Assembly (NCBI RefSeq): GCF_003797125.1
Contig: NZ_RKKE01000005.1
Coordinates: 207,417 to 271,416, forward strand
DNA length: 64,000 nucleotides
Source of the DNA: Shewanella frigidimarina
GTDB lineage: Bacteria; Pseudomonadota; Gammaproteobacteria; Enterobacterales; Shewanellaceae
Reading direction: 5' to 3'
Positions 8,829 through 16,673 of this stretch are shown here, in pieces. How positions within the stretch are numbered: the first letter of the stretch is position 1; each line of letters begins with the position of its first letter. Below the pieces are notes generated by a model. That model searched no databases. It saw nothing but the letters and a program-made list of their open reading frames with translations, and was not told the DNA's origin. Both the position numbers and the translations under genes were made by a program.

Positions 8829-9563
8829 ATGATTACTGTTGCAAACTTAACCAAAAAAATTGGCGATGTGCAGGCCTTAGATAACTTAAGCTTTAGCGCT
8901 GAGAATGGCCAAATTACCGGTTTACTTGGCCCAAATGGTGCCGGTAAAACCACCTGTTTACGCACCTTATTTGGTTTACTTAAGCCAGACTCAGGCACAG
9001 CTACCGTTGATAACATAGATGTTGCAGTTGATCCGATTGGGGCCAAAAAGCAATTAGGCTTATTCCCCGACCCTTTTGGTTTATATGAACGCTTAAGCCC
9101 GCGTGAATACATTAGTTTCTTTGCCGAACTCAGCGGGATGTCGCGCAAACAAGCTAAAAAAGCCACCGCTGATGTGATTGCACAATTAAAGCTGGAAGAC
9201 ATTTGTGATCGTCGCTGCAAAGGTTTTTCTCAAGGCCAGCGGATGAAAACGGCATTAGCACAAGCCATTGTTCATAAGCCAAGTAACATCATTTTAGACG
9301 AACCTACTCGCGGACTTGATGTGATGAGCACCCGCTTACTGCGCGACATTTTATTGCAACTCAAAGACCAAGGTCATTGTGTGCTGTTTTCAAGCCACGT
9401 GATGCAAGAAGTCGCCGCCTTGTGTGATCGCGTTATCGTGATGGCTAATGGCAAAGTGGTTGCCATCGGTAGCCCTGATGAACTGTGTCAGCAAACAGGT
9501 AAAGACTCTCTAGAAGATGCATTTATCGAACTTATCGGTACCGACGAAGGGATTGCAGCATAA
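8829..9563 (+). CDS. ABC transporter ATP-binding protein, NatA-like
   Basis: A 244-residue ATPase with Walker A GPNGAGKTT, Q-loop LFPDPFGLYERLS, signature FSQGQRMKTALAQ, Walker B IILDEPTRGLDV and switch-His SSHVMQE. The phrase LDEPTRGLDVMSTR is typical of the NatA/ABC-2 export family. A clear AAGGA precedes the ATG. The stop overlaps the start of the permease gene by one base, and the hydrolase gene lies immediately upstream, so the three form one operon. Confidence 0.88.
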   Translation: MITVANLTKKIGDVQALDNLSFSAENGQITGLLGPNGAGKTTCLRTLFGLLKPDSGTATVDNIDVAVDPIGAKKQLGLFPDPFGLYERLSPREYISFFAELSGMSRKQAKKATADVIAQLKLEDICDRRCKGFSQGQRMKTALAQAIVHKPSNIILDEPTRGLDVMSTRLLRDILLQLKDQGHCVLFSSHVMQEVAALCDRVIVMANGKVVAIGSPDELCQQTGKDSLEDAFIELIGTDEGIAA

Positions 9564-10696
9564 TGAAAATGATACTCGCAATGGTGCGCAAAGAACTCAT
9601 CGACGCCGCACGAGATAAACGATCTGTTATGGCAGGTTTATATTATGCCATTGGTACGCCGCTGATCATGTGCGGCATGTTTATGGTGTTAATTGGCCAG
9701 CTGTCTAGTCCAGAAGATTTAAACATCAATATCAACAATGCCGATAACGCTCCAGATTTAGTGCGCTACTTAAGTAATAACGGCATTAACCACGGTGAAG
9801 ATGAACAAGCGAATAAAATCATCTTAACCATTAGTGACGATTACGCCGCCAATATGGCCAAAGCTAAACAAGCTGAAGTGATATTAATAGCCGACAATTC
9901 AGATGAGAAGCTGCAAAAATCAATTCGTCGACTAGAGCGTCAACTGCAAGCATATAGTGCAGAAATGGGCAGCATTCGCTTAATTGCACGCGGTATTAAT
10001 CCACGGATAACCCAGCCATTAAAGGTCAATATCGAAGACAAAGCCACACCAGACTCTAAAGGTGGGATGATTTTAGGCATCGCTATTTTCACCATGATGT
10101 ACTCGGTATTTATTTCCGGTATGAACCTCGCGATCGACACCAGTGCGGGTGAGCGTGAGCGTAACTCACTAGCACTATTGTTAAGCCACCCAATGAGCAC
10201 CCGCCAATTGGTCATCGGTAAAATTATTGCCGTAACCTGTTTTGCTTTGCTCGGGTTAATCTTGATTTTACTGGTATCAAAAGTGGCTTACCCCTTTGTA
10301 CCGTGGCAAGAAATTGGCTTTACCATCAACATTAGCCAAGACTTTATGGGCTTAATGTTCTTAGTGGGTATTCCAGTCGCCTTGATGGCCGCAACCTTAC
10401 AACTATATGTATCGTTTATGGCTAAAACTTTTAAAGAGGCACAATCATACTTAACCATGGTGTTATTTGTACCACTGGCCCTTTCAATGGCAGCTAGTTA
10501 CAACATCGCTCCAGACATATTGCAGTGGTTACCCGTATCAGGCCAACAGCAAGCATTAATGGACTTTATTAAAGGTCGTGAAATACCAATGATGCAGTTA
10601 ATTATTTCATCTGTGACCACACTGATCATTGCCATTGCGTTGGCTGCAGGCTTAGAAAAGTCGCTTAAAAGTGAAAAAGTCGTCTTTGGTTTATAA
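9563..10696 (+). CDS. ABC-2 type permease, NatB-like
   Basis: A 377-residue membrane partner of the preceding ATPase. There is one N-terminal membrane segment (about residues 20-45), a large extracytoplasmic domain (roughly 50-165), then five to six membrane segments, with the ABC-2 signature region SAGERERNSLALLLSHPMSTRQLVIGKI at about 195-220. This topology is that of NatB/YhaP exporters. With the NatA-like ATPase it should form an export complex in the inner membrane. The substrate is unknown; NatAB of Bacillus exports sodium, but this name is only a fold relationship. Confidence 0.85.
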   Translation: MKMILAMVRKELIDAARDKRSVMAGLYYAIGTPLIMCGMFMVLIGQLSSPEDLNININNADNAPDLVRYLSNNGINHGEDEQANKIILTISDDYAANMAKAKQAEVILIADNSDEKLQKSIRRLERQLQAYSAEMGSIRLIARGINPRITQPLKVNIEDKATPDSKGGMILGIAIFTMMYSVFISGMNLAIDTSAGERERNSLALLLSHPMSTRQLVIGKIIAVTCFALLGLILILLVSKVAYPFVPWQEIGFTINISQDFMGLMFLVGIPVALMAATLQLYVSFMAKTFKEAQSYLTMVLFVPLALSMAASYNIAPDILQWLPVSGQQQALMDFIKGREIPMMQLIISSVTTLIIAIALAAGLEKSLKSEKVVFGL

Positions 10697-10730
10697 CCGT
10701 TAGCTTATAACAGTTAGCTTATAACGACGA

Positions 10731-10766
10731 GCCCCAGCCTTACCGAGTTGAAATAAGGCTGAGGGC
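10731..10766 (+). terminator. Hairpin after the ABC exporter operon
   Basis: An inverted repeat GCCCCAGCCTTA / TAAGGCTGAGGGC with an 11-base loop, 35 bases after the permease stop. No strong T-run follows, so termination may be partial. A 13-base direct repeat (GTTAGCTTATAAC) lies between the gene and the hairpin. Confidence 0.5.
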
Positions 10767-10862
10767 TATTAACAAGAGAGATTAGCTAGCGCTTTTAACA
10801 AGAGTAAGTCAGATAAGAAAGTCAAAAATCTATTAACAAAAGAGCATTAATAAGGAGTCATT

Positions 10863-11087
10863 ATGGAAAACGATATCGCCATTATCGCGCTGGTCTTCAT
10901 TATTGTGGTTGGCACCACTGCATCTGAAATGTTTAAGTATTATATGAAGCATAAGCAGCAAACTGACACGGGCTGTGTTAGCGATCTACAAGCCCAAAAC
11001 CAAGCATTGATTGAACGGGTACAAGTATTAGAGAGACTGGTAACTGACAGTGATTTTGATTTAAAGCAGCAGTTTAAACAGCTGTAG
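10863..11087 (+). CDS. Small membrane protein with coiled coil, PspB-like
   Basis: A 74-residue protein with an excellent ribosome-binding site (AAGGAG). Residues 5-22 (IAIIALVFIIVVGTTASE) form one membrane segment. Residues 40-66 (DLQAQNQALIERVQVLERLVTD) form a short coiled coil, followed by a charged tail. This layout (membrane helix, then 'RVQVLERLVTD') is that of the phage-shock protein B family, which tethers PspA regulation to the membrane, but no pspA or pspC lies nearby. It follows the ABC exporter operon on the same strand after a hairpin. Confidence 0.7.
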   Translation: MENDIAIIALVFIIVVGTTASEMFKYYMKHKQQTDTGCVSDLQAQNQALIERVQVLERLVTDSDFDLKQQFKQL

Positions 11088-11139
11088 TGTTTGCGCTAAA
11101 ATGCCAAATATCGAGTTAACTCATCGGTATTCGGCATAT

Positions 11140-12702
11140 TTAGTCGCCAAACTTCGCCACTCTGACAGTATTACGCCCCGCTTGTTTAGCCAAATAAAGT
11201 TGCTCATCGGCATGTTGTAATACATCGCTAAAGTTATATTTTTCTACGTCGGCTAATTTATCGTCAACCACCACCACACCAATACTAACCGTGAGCCAGT
11301 CTCGATCATCAATATTATTAGAGATGTGCAATTTCTCGATAGACTCACGAATCTCTTCCGCAACGTTCAATATATTTTGATGATGATTATCGGCCAAAAT
11401 TATGCAGAACTCCTCACCACCATATCGTGCAGCAAGCCCATCATATTGAGCCATAACCTCTAACAGGCTGGTCGCAACGGCAGTTAATGCATCATCCCCC
11501 TTAAGATGACCTTGTTTATCATTAAAATACTTAAAATTATCGACATCAATCATCATCACACTAAAACCAACATTTTCTAGATGCCAGCGCGCAATAATTC
11601 GCTTTGTAAATGCTTCAAGACCCCTACGGTTAGTTATGCCTGTGAGCGAATCTTGAACCGTTAATGTCTCTAAGTAATTTTGTTGAGCATTAAACTTAAG
11701 CAGTAATTGATTAAATGAGTAAGACACATTTTCAAGTTCATCAATAAAATGATTTGAAGCCATTTTGCTGATGAAATTATCATCTGATGAATCATTAATG
11801 CTTTTGTTAAAACGAATAAGCGGCTTGATAAGCAGTCTTGATAATGCCATCAACGAGAGAGAAACAATCAACACAATTGACAACAATATCGATATTGCCG
11901 ATGCCCAATCTAACTGAGGCAACGACACTTTTTTATGGTGTAAAGTCACCTGTACCACTTGGTCATCAAACGTATTACGGATTAGCCAATTGTGTGATGG
12001 CGCAATAGTTTCAATTTTCTTTAAACTAAAAAACTCTTGCATGTTTTTTGTTGATGTTTGTGCATCCTCAATTGAAAACTTCACCAAAGAAAACTGACTA
12101 ATATCGTTAATTAACGCTTTATCCACTAAGCGAACCATCGTTAAACTGCCAGCAATTTCACCGTGACCAGTCGATGGTAAAATGGTGGTATTACTAAAGT
12201 AAATGAGAGCCCCGTCAAAAACGAGATAACCACTGCGGCTAGACACTGTTTGTGATGCAATTTCAGCTGCTGTGGGCAAAATAGCAAAAGATTCCGTATT
12301 TTGCTGATGAAATAAATGAACGAGTGACGATCTGGATGATTTTAATGAGTCATCCTGATAATCCCAAATTAACTTATTATTAGTATCGATGACAAAAACA
12401 GCATCAATATTTGCAGCTTCAAATGCATTATTAGGCATATTGCTTTGAACAAAATCATCAGTCGGATTACCAACATACTCAACTAGCTCATCCCACACGG
12501 CGTAATCGTAACATAAGGTGGTTAAGCTATTTTTTGATAACGATAATGCCGAATACAACAAATTATATTCTTGTTGTTGCTGATCTAACACCTCAGTTTT
12601 TATTCCAGGGAGGTAGAAAAAATAGTAAATGCTCACCAACAACATGGTTATTGTAAGTAATAGTGAAGACAACAATAAAAGCGAAAAACGTTTTAACGTC
12701 AT
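11140..12702 (-). CDS. Diguanylate cyclase with periplasmic CHASE4 sensor domain
   Basis: A 520-residue protein. It has an N-terminal membrane segment (about residues 7-28), a periplasmic region of about 220 residues typical of CHASE4 (YDYAVWDELVEYV is a conserved start of that domain), a second membrane segment (about 265-287), a HAMP-like linker, and a GGDEF domain from about residue 345. The catalytic loop reads GGEEF, an active form, so c-di-GMP synthesis is expected. The usual inhibitory RxxD site five residues before the loop reads QYDG, so product inhibition is probably lost. It is a single gene, convergent with the small PspB-like gene. Confidence 0.92.
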   Translation of the reverse strand: MTLKRFSLLLLSSLLLTITMLLVSIYYFFYLPGIKTEVLDQQQQEYNLLYSALSLSKNSLTTLCYDYAVWDELVEYVGNPTDDFVQSNMPNNAFEAANIDAVFVIDTNNKLIWDYQDDSLKSSRSSLVHLFHQQNTESFAILPTAAEIASQTVSSRSGYLVFDGALIYFSNTTILPSTGHGEIAGSLTMVRLVDKALINDISQFSLVKFSIEDAQTSTKNMQEFFSLKKIETIAPSHNWLIRNTFDDQVVQVTLHHKKVSLPQLDWASAISILLSIVLIVSLSLMALSRLLIKPLIRFNKSINDSSDDNFISKMASNHFIDELENVSYSFNQLLLKFNAQQNYLETLTVQDSLTGITNRRGLEAFTKRIIARWHLENVGFSVMMIDVDNFKYFNDKQGHLKGDDALTAVATSLLEVMAQYDGLAARYGGEEFCIILADNHHQNILNVAEEIRESIEKLHISNNIDDRDWLTVSIGVVVVDDKLADVEKYNFSDVLQHADEQLYLAKQAGRNTVRVAKFGD

Positions 12703-12922
12703 AATGAACCAGCCCGACTGAAGATATATTGCCAGTGTAGTACTAAATATAACTCAAAGTACTTTTTACAAAGTAATCAATAATCACAAACAGAGACAGA
12801 CATAAAACTCATCTATCACCAAAATAAACCTGATTATCAAACAAACACTAATCAAGAGTCGCGATGGTCATTAGCACTGTACTTGCTTGCAACAACAGCA
12901 AACAAATACAGAGCCAGCTATA

Positions 12923-13456
12923 TTACTTCGCTTTAGGTCTAAACGGCTTAATTACCGCTTCATCACAAACTAAAAACGGCCCATCCATTAAATCGATGCA
13001 ATAAGGAATTGCAGGGAATACAGCATCTAAACATTCACGGATAGACTTAGGTTTACCAGGTAGATTAACAATTAATGAGTCGGCACGTAGCCCAGCTGTT
13101 TGACGAGACAAAATAGCGGTTGGCACAAACTTTAATGATTCGGCGCGCATGAGTTCACCAAAACCAGGCATCATTCTATCGCACACCGCTTCGGTTGCTT
13201 CTGGCGTTACGTCCCGTTTTGCTGGGCCGGTTCCACCGGTAGTCACGATTAAACAGCAGTCTTGATTGTCAGCTAAATCAATCAATGTGGCTTCAATAAC
13301 GTCACGCTCATCGGGGATCACCTTGTAAACAGGTTCCCATTCCGAGGTTAAATACTCATTCAATACATCAATAATCGCCTTACCAGACAGATCTTCATAT
13401 ATGCCAGCACTGGCACGATCGCTAACGGTAACGATGCCTATTTTAGCTTTGCTCAT
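12923..13456 (-). CDS. mogA: Molybdopterin adenylyltransferase MogA
   Basis: The start is set at the ATG at 13456 (177 residues), because AAGGGA lies ten bases upstream and the protein then begins SKAKIGIVTVSDRASAGIYEDLSG, the normal MogA start. The molybdopterin-binding motif TTGGTGPAKRDVTPEA and the later VNLPGKPKSI are intact. MogA activates molybdopterin by adenylation before molybdate insertion, in the cytoplasm. It stands alone here, with about 220 bp of non-coding DNA downstream and 300 bp upstream toward the pilin gene. Confidence 0.93.
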   Translation of the reverse strand: MSKAKIGIVTVSDRASAGIYEDLSGKAIIDVLNEYLTSEWEPVYKVIPDERDVIEATLIDLADNQDCCLIVTTGGTGPAKRDVTPEATEAVCDRMMPGFGELMRAESLKFVPTAILSRQTAGLRADSLIVNLPGKPKSIRECLDAVFPAIPYCIDLMDGPFLVCDEAVIKPFRPKAK

Positions 13457-13773
13457 GGTTATCTTTCCCTTATGTGGGGTAAAAGCAGTAATGCAAATAT
13501 ATGCCGACAATCTAACAAAAAAAGCGGCATTTACAAAATCTTAAACTGATAGGTGGATCACTGATCTAGGTTCCCATTGATTAAGTCAAACAATGACTTC
13601 TGTCAGTGGGTTATTTATACTTGGATAATTGAGCTGAGTAATGCGGGTTAATGTTCTGGTTTGGCGGCTATTTAATATGCCCAGCGATAAACGATGAATG
13701 CCATGAGATTCGTCATAATATATGGCCTAGCAACCCGTCGGTATAGCGTAACAACATAAAGCGAGTGAGTTCT

Positions 13774-14271
13774 ATGCATACAACCAAACAACGTGGTTTC
13801 ACCCTTATTGAATTGGTGGTAGTCATTATTATTTTAGGCATTTTAGCCGTAGTTGCAGCGCCTAAGTTTATTAATCTGAAAAGTGATGCGCTTATTGCCA
13901 GTTTGAAGGGATTCCAGGGAGCGTTAAAGTCAGCGAATACCTTAGTTTATTCAAAAGCGGTATTGTCGGGTCAAGAAAAGCTAGACCCCGGTTCAGTGAC
14001 GGTCAACGGCACAACTATTAGTACTACTGTGGGGTACATAACCTCTCTGAGTGCAAATGTCGCAGTTGCGATTGACGGTTCTTTTGAAGTGATGACGAAT
14101 GCAAATGATGCGATTACCGCAGACTGGGGACTCTATGATGTGTCAGGAGGTAACGTGTATATTTTCCCTAAGGGATATGACATTAATGGCAACTGCAGCT
14201 TGCGTTACTTTATAGATGGGACTAAGCCGGCCGATCCAATATTTTATGCCCTAACCACCACAGGCTGTTAA
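13774..14271 (+). CDS. Type IV pilin-like protein (MSHA-type prepilin)
   Basis: A prepilin of 165 residues from the ATG at 13774; a GTG nine bases upstream is possible. The leader MHTTKQRG is cut before FTLIELVVVIIILGILAVVAAPKFINLKSDA, the classic class III signal with Glu at position +5 of the mature protein. The mature protein ends TTTGC with an earlier Cys in NGNCSLRY, which could form the C-terminal disulfide loop of pilins. No assembly genes (mshE, mshG and so on) are nearby, so it must rely on a pilus system encoded elsewhere. Its closest style is the MSHA pilin family. It appears to be a stand-alone gene. Confidence 0.85.
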   Translation: MHTTKQRGFTLIELVVVIIILGILAVVAAPKFINLKSDALIASLKGFQGALKSANTLVYSKAVLSGQEKLDPGSVTVNGTTISTTVGYITSLSANVAVAIDGSFEVMTNANDAITADWGLYDVSGGNVYIFPKGYDINGNCSLRYFIDGTKPADPIFYALTTTGC

Positions 14272-14335
14272 TTGTATAAGCTAAACATAAATTGGTTTAA
14301 TTTGCACTTGGCCGCGAACACCAACACAGAAAGAT

Positions 14336-14372
14336 GACGCGTCTTGTTTTAAAAAGACAGCAAGACAGCGTC
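14336..14372. terminator. Inverted repeat between the pilin and TetR genes
   Basis: GACGCGTCTTG and CAAGACAGCGTC face each other across about 14 bases, between convergent genes. It could serve as a terminator for either, although the T-run is short. Confidence 0.4.
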
Positions 14373-14381
14373 CATTAAAGC

Positions 14382-15017
14382 TTATTTAACGGGTGAATAC
14401 CCTTTGACATGTTGAGCTAAAATCCCCGTAACCGCCATTTCAGCAACATGACGTAAATCATCATGTGTCGCACCATCAGCAGCTTGGATAGACATGCCTT
14501 TAAATAATGTCACGATCAAGGTTGCTAACACTTTCGGCTGACAATCATCAGCTAATTCGCCTCTTTGTTTAGCCTCAGCAAACTGATCAATTAATTCAGA
14601 TTGATGTTTAGTTTGCAGCAGATGAACCGCTTCTTTAATCCCTTCGCTTGCTTCATTGCATGACAACGCACTATTGATTAGCGCACAACCTTGCGGGTGG
14701 CTACAATCGGTGAACTGCGCCGCCGCGCCTACTAATAAAGCTCGAATAACATCGGCAATATGCTCATGTTTAAAGGCGGTATTAAATAGCGAATCTGGGC
14801 GATTTTCATAAAGCTCAATGGCTTTTAAGAACAACTGCTCTTTATTACCAAATGCAGCATATAGGCTGGGCTTTTTAATTCCCATCACCTCAGTTAATTC
14901 GCTTATAGAGGTACCTTCATAGCCATTACGCCAAAAAACATGTAGCGCTTGCTCTAATGCAAAGTCGATATCAAACCCACGAGGGCGTCCGACGCAAGCT
15001 GCTTTAGTTATTGTCAT
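14382..15017 (-). CDS. TetR-family repressor of the adjacent RND efflux operon
   Basis: The ATG at 15017 is used, with AGAGG eight bases upstream; the frame also opens with a TTG one codon earlier. The product has 211 residues. The N-terminal helix-turn-helix reads GYEGTSISELTEVMGIKKPSLYAAFGNKEQLFLKAIELY (about residues 35-72). The ligand domain contains CSHPQGCALINSAL and further Cys residues (about 100-125), of the type seen in AcrR/YxaF-like regulators of the TetR_C family. It is divergent from the efflux pair at 15429, and three copies of a palindromic half-site lie between them. Confidence 0.88.
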   Translation of the reverse strand: MTITKAACVGRPRGFDIDFALEQALHVFWRNGYEGTSISELTEVMGIKKPSLYAAFGNKEQLFLKAIELYENRPDSLFNTAFKHEHIADVIRALLVGAAAQFTDCSHPQGCALINSALSCNEASEGIKEAVHLLQTKHQSELIDQFAEAKQRGELADDCQPKVLATLIVTLFKGMSIQAADGATHDDLRHVAEMAVTGILAQHVKGYSPVK

Positions 15018-15262
15018 CAATAGTACCTCTTATATTAACGAATCATTATTTATCATCACGTTAACTGACTAATTTACGATAGATAATTCGTACATCTTAG
15101 CACAACGCTAAATCATAGAAAGGGTTAATAATAAGTAGATTAAGCGCTTTTTTTCATCTTTATCAAGCATTGATTAACGCTATTTCATCGTGACTCTCCA
15201 CGTTATATGCCGTGAAGCTATTTCATCATGCTGATTATTAATCACCTTGTCATAATAATTTA

Positions 15263-15278
15263 ATACCAACCGGTACAA
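15263..15278 (+). promoter_or_regulatory. Candidate TetR operator half-site, copy 1
   Basis: ATACCAACCGGTACAA. It matches the inverted copy at 15333-15348 at 15 of 16 positions and lies in the divergent spacer between the TetR gene and the RND operon. Confidence 0.6.
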
Positions 15279-15310
15279 AACTAATTGACAGTTGTATTTT
15301 AATCTATATA

Positions 15311-15348
15311 TTACCATGCGGTACAGAACAAATTGTACCGATTGGTAT
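15311..15348. promoter_or_regulatory. Candidate TetR operator, inverted pair of copies 2 and 3
   Basis: TTACCATGCGGTACAG (15311-15326) faces TTGTACCGATTGGTAT (15333-15348). Together they form a large imperfect palindrome with arms TACCANNCGGTACA, 80-118 bp upstream of the efflux adaptor start. The shared core with copy 1 suggests cooperative binding of the TetR repressor. Binding is inferred. Confidence 0.65.
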
Positions 15349-15428
15349 AAAAACATAGCCAAAGACAAAAGTAACGCACCCAATAGCTTGTTAAATAACG
15401 TAAATGCTATGGATTAGAGGACAGCACC

Positions 15429-16661
15429 ATGAAGACGTTAAAATCAATTAAAATCACTTTGTTAGTAAGCCTAACGGCATTGCTATTAGTGGCGTGCGGA
15501 AAGCAACCAGCACAACAAGCGAATACACCCGCGGCGCCTAAGGTGGATGTTGCCAACGTACTTTATGAACGCATTACCGAGTGGGATCAATTTACTGGAC
15601 GCTTACAAGCACCAGAAAAGGTTACTTTGGTACCTCGCGTGTCAGGTTATATTGAATCGATTAACTTTAAAGAAGGCGCGCTAGTGCAAAAAGGCGATGT
15701 GTTATTTACCATCGACTCGAGTGTATTTACGGCTGAATATGAGCGTCTTAAAGCAGAATTAACCAGTGCAATATCTGCTAACCAACTTGCTGAAAATGAC
15801 TATGAACGGGCCAATAAGCTGTTCCATCAAAAAGCGGTTTCAGAAGAGCTTATTGATACTCGTCGCTCTAACATGCACCAAACTGCTGCCGCAGTTGCAT
15901 CAGTTAAAGCCGCGTTGACCCGCGCCCAACTTAACGTTGAATATACTCATGTTACCGCCCCAATTACGGGTCGAGTTTCATACGCAAATGAAACAGCAGG
16001 TAATTATGTCACCGCCGGACAAACGCATCTCACCAGCTTAGTGTCTACATCGCATATGTACGCTTACTTCGATATAGACGAGCGAACCTATTTAAAGTAT
16101 GCCGCGTTATCGTTCGAGAACAAACGTCAAAGTCCACGGTTGGGCAATAATGCAGTGGTTATGGCACTAGCAAATGAAACCAATTTTAATCATCAGGGTG
16201 TGATCGACTTTGTCGATAATACGGTTGACCAGCAAACAGGTACTATCCGCGTTCGCGCTAATTTTGCCAACCAAGACAATCAATTATTACCCGGCTTATT
16301 TGCCCGCATCAGCATTGCGGGTAGCGAGTCATACGACAGTATTTTAATTGACGACAAAGCCATTTTTACCGACTTAAATAACAAGTTTGTTCTGGTGGTA
16401 AATGACAAAAACACCCTTGAGTATCGTAGCGTTAGCCTAGGTGAGAAGCTTCACGGTTTACGTATTATTACTGCCGGTTTATCCCCTAGCGATACCATCG
16501 TGGTAAACAGTCTGCAGAAAGTACGCCCTAACGTTACTATTGAGCCAAACCTTACAGATATGGCCGATAGCGACAAATTAGAAGCATTACATCAAGCACA
16601 ACGCCTCCTCGATAACCAGCCATTGACAGCACGCGTTGCTGATGACGCAAGTCAGGGTTAA
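15429..16661 (+). CDS. RND efflux periplasmic adaptor (membrane fusion lipoprotein)
   Basis: A 410-residue lipoprotein with signal MKTLKSIKITLLVSLTALLLVAC and lipobox LVAC (lipid-modified Cys at residue 23). The membrane-fusion fold follows: lipoyl half-motif RVSGYIESINFKEGALVQKGDVLFTID (about 75-100), an alpha-helical hairpin (about 105-160), the second lipoyl half APITGRVSYANETAGNYVTAGQ, and beta-barrel and membrane-proximal domains to the C-terminus. It links the inner-membrane pump to an outer-membrane channel. No TolC-like channel gene is adjacent, so a channel from elsewhere must be used. The pump gene starts 12 bases downstream. Confidence 0.92.
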   Translation: MKTLKSIKITLLVSLTALLLVACGKQPAQQANTPAAPKVDVANVLYERITEWDQFTGRLQAPEKVTLVPRVSGYIESINFKEGALVQKGDVLFTIDSSVFTAEYERLKAELTSAISANQLAENDYERANKLFHQKAVSEELIDTRRSNMHQTAAAVASVKAALTRAQLNVEYTHVTAPITGRVSYANETAGNYVTAGQTHLTSLVSTSHMYAYFDIDERTYLKYAALSFENKRQSPRLGNNAVVMALANETNFNHQGVIDFVDNTVDQQTGTIRVRANFANQDNQLLPGLFARISIAGSESYDSILIDDKAIFTDLNNKFVLVVNDKNTLEYRSVSLGEKLHGLRIITAGLSPSDTIVVNSLQKVRPNVTIEPNLTDMADSDKLEALHQAQRLLDNQPLTARVADDASQG

Positions 16662-16673
16662 GGAAACCACATA

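Noticed and set aside
15180..15383. 67-codon minus-strand frame in the TetR/RND spacer
   Set aside because: It covers the operator cluster and divergent promoters and has no protein features.
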